Below, in pieces: positions 33,399-45,659 of a DNA stretch of 64,000 bases. Numbering within the stretch: the first letter of the stretch is position 1; every line of letters starts with the position of its first letter. The notes under the pieces were generated by a model, which was not told the DNA's origin, made no database searches, and saw only the letters and a program-made list of their open reading frames with translations. Position numbers and translations under genes: made by a program. Location of the stretch: NCBI RefSeq assembly GCF_902167145.1, contig NC_050104.1, forward strand, positions 109,751,849 to 109,815,848, in the 5' to 3' direction. Source of the stretch: Zea mays (Eukaryota > Streptophyta > Magnoliopsida > Poales > Poaceae).

Positions 33399-36300
33399 AT
33401 GGCTTCGTTCAATGATCGAGCTGGAGCTGCTTCGGACCCGAAGCTGGTGCTCCCGATTACAGGTGGTTCGTGCTCAGAACCAGCCAACAAAAAGCAGAAG
33501 AAAGAGGCGTAGAGAAGGGTACAACATGTTGGAGTGCAAGGACCCTTTATCAAGTCTAGGTGGTCTCACATCCCAATCACCTTCTCCCAGGAGGACCTTC
33601 AGCTCAAGGATTTTCCTCATAACGATGCTATGGTTATTTCTTGCGTTATCAAAGGGTTTCTGGTCCACAATGTCTTGATTGATACAGGCAGTGCAGCTGA
33701 TATCATATTTGCTAAGGCCTTCAGACAAATGCAAGAGTCAGAAGATAAGATTCATGATGCTACACATCCTCTCTGTGGCTTCGGAGGAAGACAGATTGTA
33801 GCACTGGGCAAGATCACCATGCCAGTGACCTTCGGATTCATCAACAACACTAGAACTGAGCAAGTTGTGTTTGACATTGTTGACATGGAGTACCCTTACA
33901 ATGCAATTATTGGTCGTGGCACCCTTAATGCTTTCGAAGCAATTCTTCATCCTGCTTACCTTTCCATGAAGATACCTTCGGATCAAGGACCCATCGCTAT
34001 TCATGGAAGTCAGGAAGCTGCCAGAAGGGCCGAAGGAAACTGGACTGACTCAAAAGCAATCCATAACATAGATGGAGCTGAAGCTTGTGAACAGTACAAA
34101 TTCAGAAGGGAGAAAGCAGCTTCAGCAGATCAGCTGAAGCCCATGCTCTTATGTGAGGACATAGCAGAGCAGAAGGTGCTGTTGGGCTCTCAATTATCCG
34201 AAGAACAGGAGAAAACCTTGATAAGGTTTTTGTTCAACAACAAGGATGTTTTTGCATGGTCAGCCAATGATCTCTGCGGAGTTAATAGGGATGTTATTGA
34301 ACACTCTCTCAATGTTGACCCATCCTTCAGACCCAGAAAGCAGAGGCTTCGGAAAATGTCTGATGATAAGGCCGAAGGTGCTCGTAATGAGGTCAAAAGA
34401 CTCCTTAGTGCAGGAGTTATCAGAGAAGTAAAGTACCCAGAATGGCTAGCTAACACTGTTATGGTAAAAAAGGCCAATGGCAAATGGCGAATGTGTATCG
34501 ATTTTACAGATCTCAACAAGGCTTGTCCGAAGGACGAATTCCCATTGCCAAGGATAGACTCCTTAGTTGATGCAGCAGCTTCGTCAAAGCTTATGAGTCT
34601 TCTCGATTGTTATTCAGGCTATCATCAAATTTGGATGAAGAAGGAGGATGAGCCAAAGACCAGTTTCATAACCCCTAGTGGAACATATTGTTACCTTCGG
34701 ATGCCTGAGGGGCTCAAGAACGCTGGAGGAAGTTTCAGCAGAATGACTGCGAAGGTTCTCCAATCTCAGATAGGCAGAAATGTGCTAACTTATGTTGATG
34801 ATATCATTATAAAAAGCACGAAGCAGGAAAATCACATTGCTGATTTGCAGGAGACCTTCGCCAGTTTTAGGCAAGCTGGCCTAAAGTTGAATCCAGAAAA
34901 ATGTGTCTTCGGAGTCAAGAAGGGGAAATTTCTTGGATGCTTGGTTTCAACAAAGGGAATTGAAGCTAATCCAAGTAAAATTGAAGTTATACTTCGAATG
35001 GAGCCACCAACTACAAAAAAGGGGGCCCAAAGATTGACAGGGAGGCTGGCATCTCTTAATAGATTTATATCCAGATCAGTAGAAAGAAATTTACCATTCT
35101 TCGAAGTACTAAAATCAGCCGAAGTCTTTCAATGGGGACCAAGCCAACAAAAAGCCTTCGAGGACCTGAAGCAATATTTGATAGATTTAACAACCTTAAC
35201 TCCACCAACGCCAGGGGCTCCGTTGTTGTTATATGTGGCAGCTTCGCACTCAGCGGTAAGTGCAGCACTTGTCCAGGAGAAGCTTGACGGCCAGGTCAGG
35301 AAGCAGGTCCCAGTGTATTTTGTATCTGAAGTTCTTAGTATATCAAAGAAAAACTATACAGAGTTAGAGAAGGTGTTATATGCTGTTTTGATGGCATCCA
35401 GGAAGCTTCGGCATTACTTTCAAGCATACAATATTATTGTTCCTTCTTCGCAGCCATTGAAGGATATTATGAGAAATAGAGAAGCTACTGGGCGGATTGG
35501 AAAATGGGCTGCAGAGCTCAATGAATTTTGCATTGATTATGTGCATAGATCTTCGATCCAGTCCCAAGCATTGGCAGATTTTATCGCCGATTGGACGCCA
35601 GGGGCTCAGGATGAAGAAACAAATAAAGATGCCGAAGTATGGACAGTGTTTTGCGATGGGTCTTGGGGAACCTTCGGAGCAGGAGCAGCTGCAGTGTTGG
35701 TCTCGCCATCCAAAGTTAAAACTTGTTATGCGGCAAGATTCGATTTCAGTTGTACAAACAATATTACTGAGTACGAAGCCCTGCTTTTGGGTCTTCGGAA
35801 GCTAAAAGCAATGGGAATCAGAAGGGCCATTCTTAAAACTGATTCCCAGGTTGTTTCGGGTCATATCGACAAGAGTTGCAAGGCTAAAGATCCGAAGCTT
35901 GAGAAATATCTAGACATGGTTCGAAGAGTTGAAGTTTCCTTCGAAGGATTTTCTGTCAAAAATATTCCTCGAGGACAAAATGAGCATGCTGATTTGCTAG
36001 CCAAGTCAGCAGCACAGGGGCTGCCATTACCTTCGGATGTGTTCTTCGAAACAATAAAAGCACCTTCAGTGGAACTTCTTGAAAGAGCAGTCCTCAATAT
36101 ATCTCCTGTTTATAGCGAAGATTGGAGAACTGAGATCATCTCTTACCTTCAGGGTAAATTCCTTTCAGATGACGAAACTTATAACAGGAGGATAGAGGCA
36201 AGAGCTCGTCCATATGTCATGATAGAAGGGGAGTTGTACAAGCATGGAGTTTGTGCTCCGCTACTCAAGTGTTTATCTAGAACCGAAGGCATAGAGTTGA

Positions 36301-36836
36301 TGAAAGAAATACATGCAGGCCTGTGTGGATCTCACATTGGATCTAGGCCGTTACTTGGAAAAGTTTTCCGCCAAGGGTTTTATTGGCCGAAGGCAGCTTC
36401 GGATGCAGCGGAATTAGTTCAAAAGTGTGAAGGTTGTCAGAAATGTGCAAGAGATCAAAAATAACCTTCGTCCTTAACACAGCTCATACAACCCATCTGG
36501 CCATTGCAAAGGTGGGGCCTTGACTTGTTAGGTCCATTACCACCGGCCCAAGGGAACTTAAGATATGTTGTAGTGGCTGTGGAATATTTTTCTAAATGGA
36601 TTGAGGCAAAGCCTTTAGCCACAATAACTTCGGCTACCATCCAAAAGTTTTTCTGGCAGAATATTGTTTGTCGTTTCGGGGTACCAAAGGCCATCACTGT
36701 AGATAATGGAACACAGTTCGACTCCGAAGCTTTCAGAGATTTCTGTGATCAAATTGGTACGAAGATCCATTTTGCATCAGTCAGGCATCCGAAGTCAAAT
36801 GGACTCGTTGAAAGAGCCAATGGCATTATAATGACA
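33399..36836 (+). pseudogene. pol copy 1 of element 2: leader-protease-RT-RNase H-integrase core
   Basis: The frame opens at ATG 33399 (MASFNDRAGAAS). A TAG at 33510 interrupts the leader; a long open stretch (33534-36464) then covers protease (IDTGSAADI), RT with YVDD, RNase H (FCDGSWG) and the HHCC zinc region of integrase. TAA at 36462-36464 stops it where copy 2 has CAA. The same frame resumes through WGLDLLGP, VDNGTQFD and VERANG, and near 36836 fuses in frame to the leader of copy 2. The integrase C-terminus is missing from this copy. No capsid domain precedes the protease. Confidence 0.93.
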
Positions 36837-36860
36837 ACTCACTTCCACTTTTTTGAGCTG

Positions 36861-39800
36861 ATGGCTTCGTTCAATGATCGAGCTGGAGCTGCTTCTGACC
36901 CGAAGCTGGTGCTCCCGATTACAGGTGGTTCGTGCTCAGAACCAGCCAACAAAAAGCAGAAGAAAGAGGCGCAGAGAAGGGTACAACATGTTGGAGTGCA
37001 AGGACCCTTTATCAAGTCTAGGTGGTCTCACATCCCAATCACCTTCTCCCAGGAGGACCTTCAGCTCAAGGATTTTCCTCATAACGATGCTATGGTTATT
37101 TCTTGCGTTATCAAAGGGTTTCTGGTCCACAATGTCTTGATTGATACAGGCAGTGCAGCTGATATCATATTTGCTAAGGCCTTCAGACAAATGCAAGAGT
37201 CAGAAGATAAGATTCATGATGCTACACATCCTCTCTGTGGCTTCGGAGGAAGACAGATTGTAGCACTGGGCAAGATCACCATGCCAGTGACCTTCGGATT
37301 CATCAACAACACTAGAACTGAGCAAGTTGTGTTTGACATTGTTGACATGGAGTACCCTTACAATGCAATTATTGGTCGTGGCACCCTTAATGCTTTCGAA
37401 GCAATTCTTCATCCTGCTTACCTTTGCATGAAGATACCTTCGGATCAAGGACCCATCGCTATTCATGGAAGTCAGGAAGCTGCCAGAAGGGCCGAAGGAA
37501 ACTGGACTGACTCAAAAGCAATCCATAACATAGATGGAGCTGAAGCTTGTGAACAGTACAAATTCAGAAGGGAGAAAGCAGCTTCAGCAGATCAGCCGAA
37601 GCCCATGCTCTTATGTGAGGACATAGCAGAGCAGAAGGTGCTGTTGGGCTCTCAATTATCCGAAGAACAGGAGAAAACCTTGATAAGGTTTTTGTTCAAC
37701 AACAAAGATGTTTTTGCATGGTCAGCCAATGATCTCTGCGGAGTTAATAGGGATGTTATTGAACAATCTCTCAATGTTGACCCATCCTTCAGACCCAGAA
37801 AGCAGAGGCTTCGGAAAATGTCTGATGATAAGGCCGAAGGTGCTCGTAATGAGGTCAAAAGACTCCTCAGTGCAGGAGTTATCAGAGAAGTAAAGTACCA
37901 GAATGGCTAGCTAACACTGTTATGGTAAAAAAGGCCAATGGCAAATGGCGAATGTGTATCGATTTTACAGATCTCAACAAGGCTTGTCCGAAGGACGAAT
38001 TCCCATTGCCAAGGATAGACTCCTTAGTTGATGCAGCAGCTTCGTCAGAGCTTATGAGTCTTCTCGATTGTTATTCAGGCTATCATCAAATTTGGATGAA
38101 GAAGGAGGATGAGCCAAAGACCAGTTTCATAACCCCTAGTGGAACATATTGTTACCTTCGGATGCCTGAGGGGCTCAAGAACGCTGGAGGAAGTTTCAGC
38201 AGAATGACTGCGAAGGTTCTCCAATCTCAGATAGGCAGAAATGTGCTAACTTATGTTGATGATATCATTATAAAAGGCACGAAGCAGGAAAATCACATTG
38301 CTGATTTGCAGGAGACCTTCGCCAGTTTTAGGCAATCTGGCCTAAAGTTGAATCCAGAAAAATGTGTCTTCGGAGTCAAGAAGGGGAAATTTCTTGGATG
38401 CTTGGTTTCAACAAAGGGAATTGAAGCTAATCCAAGTAAAATTGGAGCTATACTTCGAATGGAGCCACCAACTACAAAAAAGGGGGCCCAAAGATTGACA
38501 GGGAGGCTGGCATCTCTTAATAGATTTATATCCAGATCAGCAGAAAGAAATTTACCATTCTTCGAAGTACTGAAATCAGCCGAAGTCTTTCAATGGGGAC
38601 CAAGCCAACAAAAAGCCTTCGAGGACCTGAAGCAATATTTGATAGATTTAACAACCTTAACTCCACCAACGCCAGGGGCTCTGTTGTTATATGTGGCAGC
38701 TTCGCACTCAGCGGTAAGTGCAGCACTTGTCCAGGAGAAGCTTGACGGCCAGGTCAGGAAGCAGGTCCCAGTGTATTTTGTATCTGAAGTTCTTAGTATA
38801 TCAAAGAAAAACTATACAGAGTTAGAGAAGGTGTTATATGCTGTTTTGATGGCATCCAGGAAGCTTCGGCATTACTTTCAAGCATACAATATTATTGTTC
38901 CTTCTTCGCAGCCATTGAAGGATATTATGAGAAATAGAGAAGCTACTGGGCGGATTGGAAAATGGGCTGTAGAGCTCAATGAATTTTGCATTGATTATGT
39001 GCATAGATCTTCGATCCAGTCCCAAGCATTGGCATATTTTATCGTCGATTGGACGCCAGGGGCTCAGGATGAAGAAACAAATAAAGATGCCGAAGTATGG
39101 ATAGTGTTTTGCGATGGATCTTGGGGAACCTTCGGGGCAGGAGCAGCTGCAGTGTTGGTCTCGCCATCCAAAGTTAAAACTTGTTATGCGGCAAGACTCG
39201 ATTTCAGTTGTACAAACAATATTACTGAGTACGAAGCCCTGCTTTTGGGTCTTCGGAAGCTAAAAGCAATGGGAATCAGAAGGGCCATTCTTAAAACTGA
39301 TTCCCAGGTTGTTTCGGGTCATATCGACAAGAGTTGCAAGGTTAAAGATCCGAAGCTTGAGAAATATCTAGACATGGTTCGAAGAGTCGAAGTTTCCTTC
39401 GAAGGATTTTCTGTCAAAAATATTCCTCGAGGACAAAATGAGCATGCTGATTTGCTAGCCAAGTCAGCAGCACAGGGGCTGCCATTACCTTCGGATGTGT
39501 TCTTCGAAACAATAAAAGCACCTTCAGTGGAACTTCTTGAAAGAGCAGTCCTCAATATATCTCCTGTTTATAGCGAAGATTGGAGAACTAAGATCATCTC
39601 TTACCTTCAGGGTAAATTCCTTTCAGATGACGAAACTTATAACAGGAGGATAGAGGCAAGAGCTCGTCCATATGTCATGATAGAAGGGGAGTTGTACAAG
39701 CATGGAGTTTGTGCTCCGCTACTCAAGTGTTTATCTAGAACCGAAGGCATAGAGTTGATGAAAGAAATACATGCAGGCCTGTGTGGATCTCACATTGGAT

Positions 39801-40809
39801 CTAGGCCGTTACTTGGAAAAGTTTTCCGCCAAGGGTTTTATTGGCCGAAGGCAGCTTCGGATGCAGCGGAATTAGTTCAAAAGTGCGAAGGTTGTCAGAA
39901 ATGTGCAAGAGATCAAAAACAACCTTCGTCCTTAACACAGCTCATACAACCCATCTGGCCATTGCAAAGGTGGGGCCTTGACTTGTTAGGTCTATTACCA
40001 CCGGCCCAAGGGAACTTAAGATATGTTGTAGTGGCTGTGGAATATTTTTCTAAATGGATTGAGGCAAAGCCTTTAGCCACAATAACTTCGGCTACCATCC
40101 AAAAGTTTTTCTGGCAGAATATTGTTTGTCGTTTCGGGGTACCAAAGGCCATCACTGTAGATAATGGAACACAGTTCGACTTCGAAGCTTTCAGAGATTT
40201 CTGTGATCAAATTGGTACGAAGATCCATTTTGCATCAGTCAGGCATCCGGAGTCAAATGGACTCGTTGAAAGAGCCAATGGCATTATAATGACAGGAATA
40301 ATGAAGTTAATCTTCAATCAACCCAGGGGAAAGTGGCCAGATCAGTTAACCAAAGTGGTGTGGAGCCACAACACAACAACATCAAGGTCAACAGGCTTTA
40401 CTCCATTCAAGTTATTATTCGGTGACGAAGCAATAACTCCGGAGGAAGCTAAAACTGGATCAATAAGAGTAGTAGCTTCGGCAGAATCAGGTTCTGAAGA
40501 CGCTTATTCTGTGGAAAAGATGCTTTAGAAGGGATCAGGCTTCAAGCTGTGGAGAATATCAATAAATATCAAGCCGAAACAATCAAATGGCGTGATAGAA
40601 AGGTTCGGCTAAAGAATATTGAGCCAGGACATTTGGTGCTTCGGAGAGTGGCCAACCCAGACACAGTGGGCAAGTTGCAGTTGAAATGGGAGGGACCTTT
40701 TTTGGTAGTATCTTTGTCAAGACCCGGTTCATACAGATTGAAGGATATGGACGGCAACGACATTCCTAGATCTTGGAATGCGGATGAGCTTCGGCGATAT
40801 TATGTATAA
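36861..40809 (+). pseudogene. pol copy 2 of element 2, complete to the integrase C-terminus
   Basis: Second copy of the same block, starting at ATG 36861 (33399 plus 3,462). The leader stop of copy 1 is absent. One base is lost near 37899, shifting the frame between protease and RT; three bases are lost near 38685 (in frame); one base is lost near 40516, close to the integrase C-terminus, which resumes at 40549 and ends at TAA 40807-40809. RT YVDD, RNase H and integrase DDE are otherwise present. Neither copy alone can make a full polyprotein. Confidence 0.93.
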
Positions 40810-40989
40810 TTTGATGTAATTTTTTACATTTTTTATTTTTTCTTTCATGGCACCCTTTTCCTTTCCGAAAGGGGAGAAAGGTTTTTAATGGGGCCATCAT
40901 ATGTAATTTCCTTTTTTTAGTTCTATAAGAGCAAAATCGCCCAAGGAATGTAAATGTAAAAGCTGGGAACGCACCGTCGAGTGCCGAAA

Positions 40990-41225
40990 AGTAAAAAGCG
41001 AAGAAGCTCCAAAGTCGTTCCTAAGGGAATGCAGAGCTTACAGCGAAAAGTCAACGCTGATTCCGCCGAAAGTAAAAGGCGAAGAAGCTCCAAAGTCGTT
41101 CCTAAGAGAATGCAGAGCTTACAGCGAAAAGTCAACGCTGATTCCGCCGAAAGTAAAAGGCGAAGAAGCTCCAAAGTCGTTCCTAAGGGAATGCAGAGCT
41201 TACAGCGAAAAGTTAGCGCTGATAT
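40990..41225 (+). repeat. 81-bp tandem array, 3 copies, between convergent genes of element 2
   Basis: GAAGAAGCTCC recurs at 41000, 41081 and 41162, exactly 81 bp apart, with few differences. 81 is divisible by three, so an ORF of 27-residue repeats (40981-41229) runs through it, rich in Lys, Arg and Ser. I treat it as noncoding. Confidence 0.9.
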
Positions 41226-41712
41226 GTGACTGTTTCTAAGGGAATAATGGCTGTGATTATGGCTTCGGATATGTGTTTGGACATTCATTTGCACATCACA
41301 TTACATCATAGCATTTGCATTCATAAACATTCATCCAGGCATATGTAGGATAATCATCATCATAGCATAAGTGGTTGCTTCGGCAAAAAGAAAAAAAAGA
41401 GAGAGAAGAGCTTCTTCGTGTACGAAAAGAAGAGCTTCGGAAGAAAGGGAAATGTTATGTTCTATGCTTCGCTGTGTACGAAAAGAAGGGAAGGTGTTTT
41501 TTCGCCTTCGGCTCAAAAAAGATCATTTCGTCCACAACAAAGCATTTCTCATACATTAATGGAAGGATAAGAGCATAATACAAGGTATGAACAGAATTCA
41601 TTAAAGACAAGTTTAGTTACATTTACAAAAGTTATCTCAAAAGTTTCCTGAGTCTGTCTACAGTCTACTCTTATTTAATCTTCGAGGGATTTCAGCTTCG
41701 GCGTCATTCTTT

Positions 41713-44618
41713 TTAATCATCGGCTTCGGCTTCGTCATCCTACATGAATTAAGTTGTTGTAAGTCAAAATCGAACTTGAAGGAAGAGGTAAGCACAAGGT
41801 ATGATTTCTTACTGGCTCAAGATGACTCCGAGCTTCGTCTCCAGCCTTTTCTCGCCCGCCTTTTGTCCATATCATTTTTACAAATCTATTGGAAATGCTT
41901 CAGGCGAGATCAGGAATGTCATCTAGAATTGATGGCAATAAAGTGAAATTGGGCCTATTGACAATCTTTCCATGATCGCAGCCAGCTTTTAGGAAAGCTG
42001 CAGCAGTGCCCCGAGAAGCTACCCAGGCGCAGAAGTCACCATGCCCGGCTATAACTTCGTCAAGCTCATCAATTTCACCCTCAATATGTTCGAAGGTCTT
42101 TGGTAAATCTTCAGCTGACGGGGTGAACTTCTCACTGCTAGCTCCGACTGAATGGAAATTTTTCTCAACCGTTGAATACATTTGTTGCTAAATTCTAAAC
42201 ATTTGTCCTGAAGGCCCGCCAGCAGTTCTTTCAAAACTGAATTTTGTTGGACTTCGGCTTCAAGTTTTGCATTAAGTTCTTGCTTTTCTCGTTCAAACTG
42301 TTCAGATTGGCAGAGAAGCTTCGTGTTCAGTTCTGTTATTTTAGCTTCGGCCTCTGCTAGTAAGCCTTCAATTGCTTGAAGCTCGAAGTTTTTCTTTTCA
42401 ATATCAGCTGATTGCTCTTTTATCTTTCCTTCTAAATTTTCAATTATAACTTCGTGTTTCTTGTCTTCCAGATCTTGCTGCATTTTCAAAGCTTTGCTTA
42501 ACAGCATACTCTGCACGAAAACAACCTTCGTTAGACATGTCTTCATTATCCAAAACAATAAAAGTCAGGGGAAAAATAGTTCACCTTGAAATTGGAATAG
42601 AATAAACTACCAACGATATGTTGTCGTCGGTAGCGGCTAATATCCGTTTCTAGCTTCGGAAAACCGATACTCTTTGACAAAGTACCGATAACCTTAGCAC
42701 CAGTTTGATTCCGGATACAGTCCAATTTTTCATCATCAATACCTCCGAAGAGGAGTGCTCCTGGTTTATATCCGCAAGATTTGGCATACTCTTTAAGCTC
42801 TTCTATTTCGGTTTTTGACAATTTTTCTCCAACTAAATTTTGGAACATGAAGGCTTCGTCCTATGAAGCTTCGTCAGCAATTTCCTTTCCTTTCCCCAAC
42901 GCTGCGGCCACGGCCTCTTCGGCGGCAGTAGTAGCTTCTTCTGCGGCCATGTCTAGCAGCATTTTGTCGATATGTTCAATTGTGCTTTCCAAGTTCAAAT
43001 TTTCAATTGAGGTAGCTTCGGCAGCCGCAACCTCCGAAGGTGTGATTTCAATATTTGTCATTCCCTCAGCCGCTGGTATCTTCTGAGCTGAAGCTCTCGG
43101 TGGCGTCTTGTCAATGACCTCTGTCACACCGATGATTCTTTGTCTCTTTGCTTTAGTCGTTTTCTTCGTTTTTTCGGGCTCCTTTTCCTTCTGAAAAAAC
43201 TTTGTCAGTTGAGGCCCCAATGGACTTAGCTTTGCAGACAGGGATTCAGTCATTACCTTCAAAATGTCCTCCACGTCAGTGGCAGAGTGTGATGCGGGGG
43301 TTTCTTCTTCATCGGATATTTTTTGCTTCGGAGAAGACGCTTTCCTCTTCTTCGGGATTTTCTTTTTTTATAGTTCTTTCTCATCTTCATTTAAGGCTTC
43401 GGTTATCCTTTTCCTTTTCCGGCCTCCGACACCTTTATTCAGATTTTCGTAGTCAGGGTATTCAAAACCCAAGGCGTCCAGCACTCGATTTAGTCTTCGC
43501 TTCGGACGGGTGCCGAAGGCTGCGGTCATCAACTGATCTTCTTTTTTGGAATAATTGCCGAGTATTTCATTGCACATTACTTCAATTGTATCCAGCCACT
43601 CTTAGCAAGGTGTTTTAAAGTATTTCTTAAACTTGAAATAGTAAGGTAACCGCACAAGTTCTCCTTCTTTTTTCTCCCCCTCTAGCTTCGGTATTTCCCA
43701 TTCCTTTAAACTAGGAAAAACCCTGAAAGCTAAGAACTCCTGAACCAGGTCTCTTGTACTGATATGCTCTGCAATAACTCTGAATTCATCCAACGCTTGT
43801 TGAGTTGGGCCTTCTGGTGTCATGTTGCAGCGAGGTCTGGTTTCTCCGAAGATAAGTTCAAGCGGACTCTGCACAAGCTTCTCCTTGTCGTCATCAACCT
43901 TGACATAGAACCATTCCGACTTCCAGCCTGCTGCCCATTTGCTTCGGTAGCTGATTACAGGAAATTTTGTGGTTTTCCGATAAGCAAAATTATAGCAACC
44001 AAAATTGTCATGCAACCCATCTTTTCTAGCCTTCGTCTGATAGTGCAGCTCGTGAACTCGGCAAAAGCTGTCCGCAAACGGCTCCACTGCCTGGCTTCGG
44101 AGGGCCCAGATATAAACACTAAGCCTAACGATAGCGTTAGGAGTCAACTGATGAAAGTAGATACCAAATCTCTTCAGTACCTCTGCAATAATCCCATGTA
44201 GGGGGAATCTTAATCCAGCCTTTAGAAAACTCTTGAAAATGACTATTTCATCCTTCTCCGGCTTTGGGGTAGTTTCTTCTCCCCCGAAGCGTAATAACTT
44301 CTTCTGATTTTCACTGAAAAAACCCGACTTTACCATCTTGGAGAGATCAGCCTTCGAAACAGTAGACTTTCCGAAGTCCAAGTGGCTGGGCTTGCTTGGC
44401 ATGGCAATACGATAATCATCTTCGGGATCAGTTTCCTCAATATCTTCTTCTTCTGCTTCGGCAGTTGCTTGTTCTGCTTGTTCTGCATCATCACTGGGGA
44501 TTTTTTCCGAAGTTACCAGCCCGGATCGTTGCATCGCTTCGGAGATAGGAACAGTCTCCGAACCTTCAGCTTCGCCTCCCTCACGCTCAACCCTAGCGGT
44601 AGAGCGCACTCTGGCCAT
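41713..44618 (-). pseudogene. Antisense 'gypsy-type transposon' protein gene (Transposase_28-like), element 2
   Basis: Convergent with pol. Exon 1 is 44618-42585, exon 2 is 42510-41813 and exon 3 is 41739-41713; both introns have GT...AG, and phases agree for the exon 1-2 join (ending NFK, restarting SMLLSK). The product would be about 920 residues: an acidic N-terminus, the conserved block SFLKAGLRFPLHGII / QLTPNAIVRLSVYIWAL / FGCYNFAY, a basic linker, an Ala/Glu-rich part, a segment with GYKPGALLFGG, a coiled coil and an acidic last exon (DDEAEADD). Stops near 43613, 43371 and 42859, a frameshift near 42180 and a TGA near 41907 disable it. The match to PF04195 is from memory. Function unknown; its own TATA box lies at 44801-44809. 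Confidence 0.75.
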
Positions 44619-44800
44619 TTAATTCTGAATTTGTGGCAATTGAATACTTTTTCTTCCGAAGTTTTTCGTCTGACAAAGCAGGCTTCAGGCTGGAGCTTCG
44701 TTCGATTCCGAGAGTCAAGCTTCGGCTATGGTTAAAAATTTTGGCAGCAAAACAGTGCAAATAGCAATGAATGTTGTGGTAACTTCACACCTACTCGTCT

Positions 44801-44809
44801 GTTTATATA
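44801..44809 (-). promoter_or_regulatory. TATA box of the antisense gene, element 2
   Basis: The minus strand reads TATATAAAC, 183 bp upstream of the ATG at 44618. The same motif is found in element 1 at 13716-13724. Confidence 0.6.
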
Positions 44810-45053
44810 GTGCTGCAGGTAAGAAGGCGAAACGCCAGGATTTTTACACCAGGCGGACAGCCGCTTGCACTCCCTGCGTGGTGGACCGCAGAGACCAAAC
44901 AGTAACTCTGCAAGGTGGGACCGTTACGCGCTGGGAAACTAAATCGTTTCTCGACAACGAGCTCAGGGAAGGTGTTTTTTGGACCTTCGGCTTCCCGAAG
45001 CTTAAGAGACTTTTTTCACGGATCAAGCTCGTTACGAAAAACGATCTAGTACC

Positions 45054-45067
45054 GCGAAAGGGGCTAC
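45054..45067 (+). other. Polypurine tract, element 2
   Basis: GCGAAAGGGGCTAC lies directly before the 3' LTR start. Confidence 0.75.
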
Positions 45068-45654
45068 TGTTGGGACTATGCTTCGCCGCCGAAGGTCTTG
45101 AAGGAAGAAGCAGCTTTCGGCTGAAGCTGTTCGTATGAGATGACCGAAGGTTCCTACTCATGAAGCTTCGGTATTACAAACCGACTTAAAAGTAGAATGA
45201 CCCTCCAGTCCATAAGTGCTTAGGTCGCTGTTGTAATCCTTTATAAGGGGCATAATTGTAATTTCTCACAGGCTGTTTCCTGTGCCTATAAATAGTGAAC
45301 AGTATTCTCTTACTGTTCACGGATTCCTGTTTTTCATGCAATCGCATCATTCGAGAACCAATCTTTGTCAAGACAGAGGTATAATTGTATTCAATAATTG
45401 AATATATTGAGTAAATATGATATGGTTTATTTATGATTCATTTACCTTTGGATACTCTTTATTTTATGTTACCTTATACAGTTTATTAAAACACAATTAC
45501 GAAGACTTAACCTTCGTAACTGTACTGCCATCAACCTTCATCCAAGGTTCATTATCTTTAAGGGAATAATGCTTCGTAGATGAAGGACATTAACATTTAA
45601 CATTTTATGTTGCCTTGTTCTTAATCCATAGCATTTGAGAACAAGTCCCCAACA
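45068..45654 (+). repeat. 3' LTR of Grande-like element 2
   Basis: 587 bp; about seven single-base differences from the 5' LTR by eye. TATAAATAG at 45287-45295. Followed by the CGAGG duplication at 45655-45659. Confidence 0.93.
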
Positions 45655-45659
45655 CGAGG

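Larger units (their letters stand above)
32768..45654 (+). mobile_element. Grande-like Ty3/gypsy element 2 with internal pol duplication (12.9 kb)
   Basis: Two 587-bp LTRs start TGTTGGGACTATGC and end GTCCCCAACA; a perfect CGAGG duplication flanks them. Internal order: primer site, pol copy 1 (33374-36836), pol copy 2 (36836-40809), 81-bp minisatellite, then a convergent antisense gene (44618-41713). Without the duplicated 3,462 bp it would be 9.4 kb, like element 1. By eye the LTRs differ at about seven positions in 587 (1.2%), which suggests insertion within about the last half-million years at commonly used grass rates. It sits inside the left LTR of the Tekay-like element. Confidence 0.93.

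Noticed and set aside
33360..40809. Two separate adjacent Grande-like elements
   Set aside because: There is no LTR or target duplication between the pol copies; one LTR pair and one CGAGG duplication enclose both.
40981..41229. ORF of 27-residue repeats, readable on both strands
   Set aside because: Consequence of an 81-bp tandem array whose period is divisible by three; no domain, and the equivalent in element 1 is degenerate.
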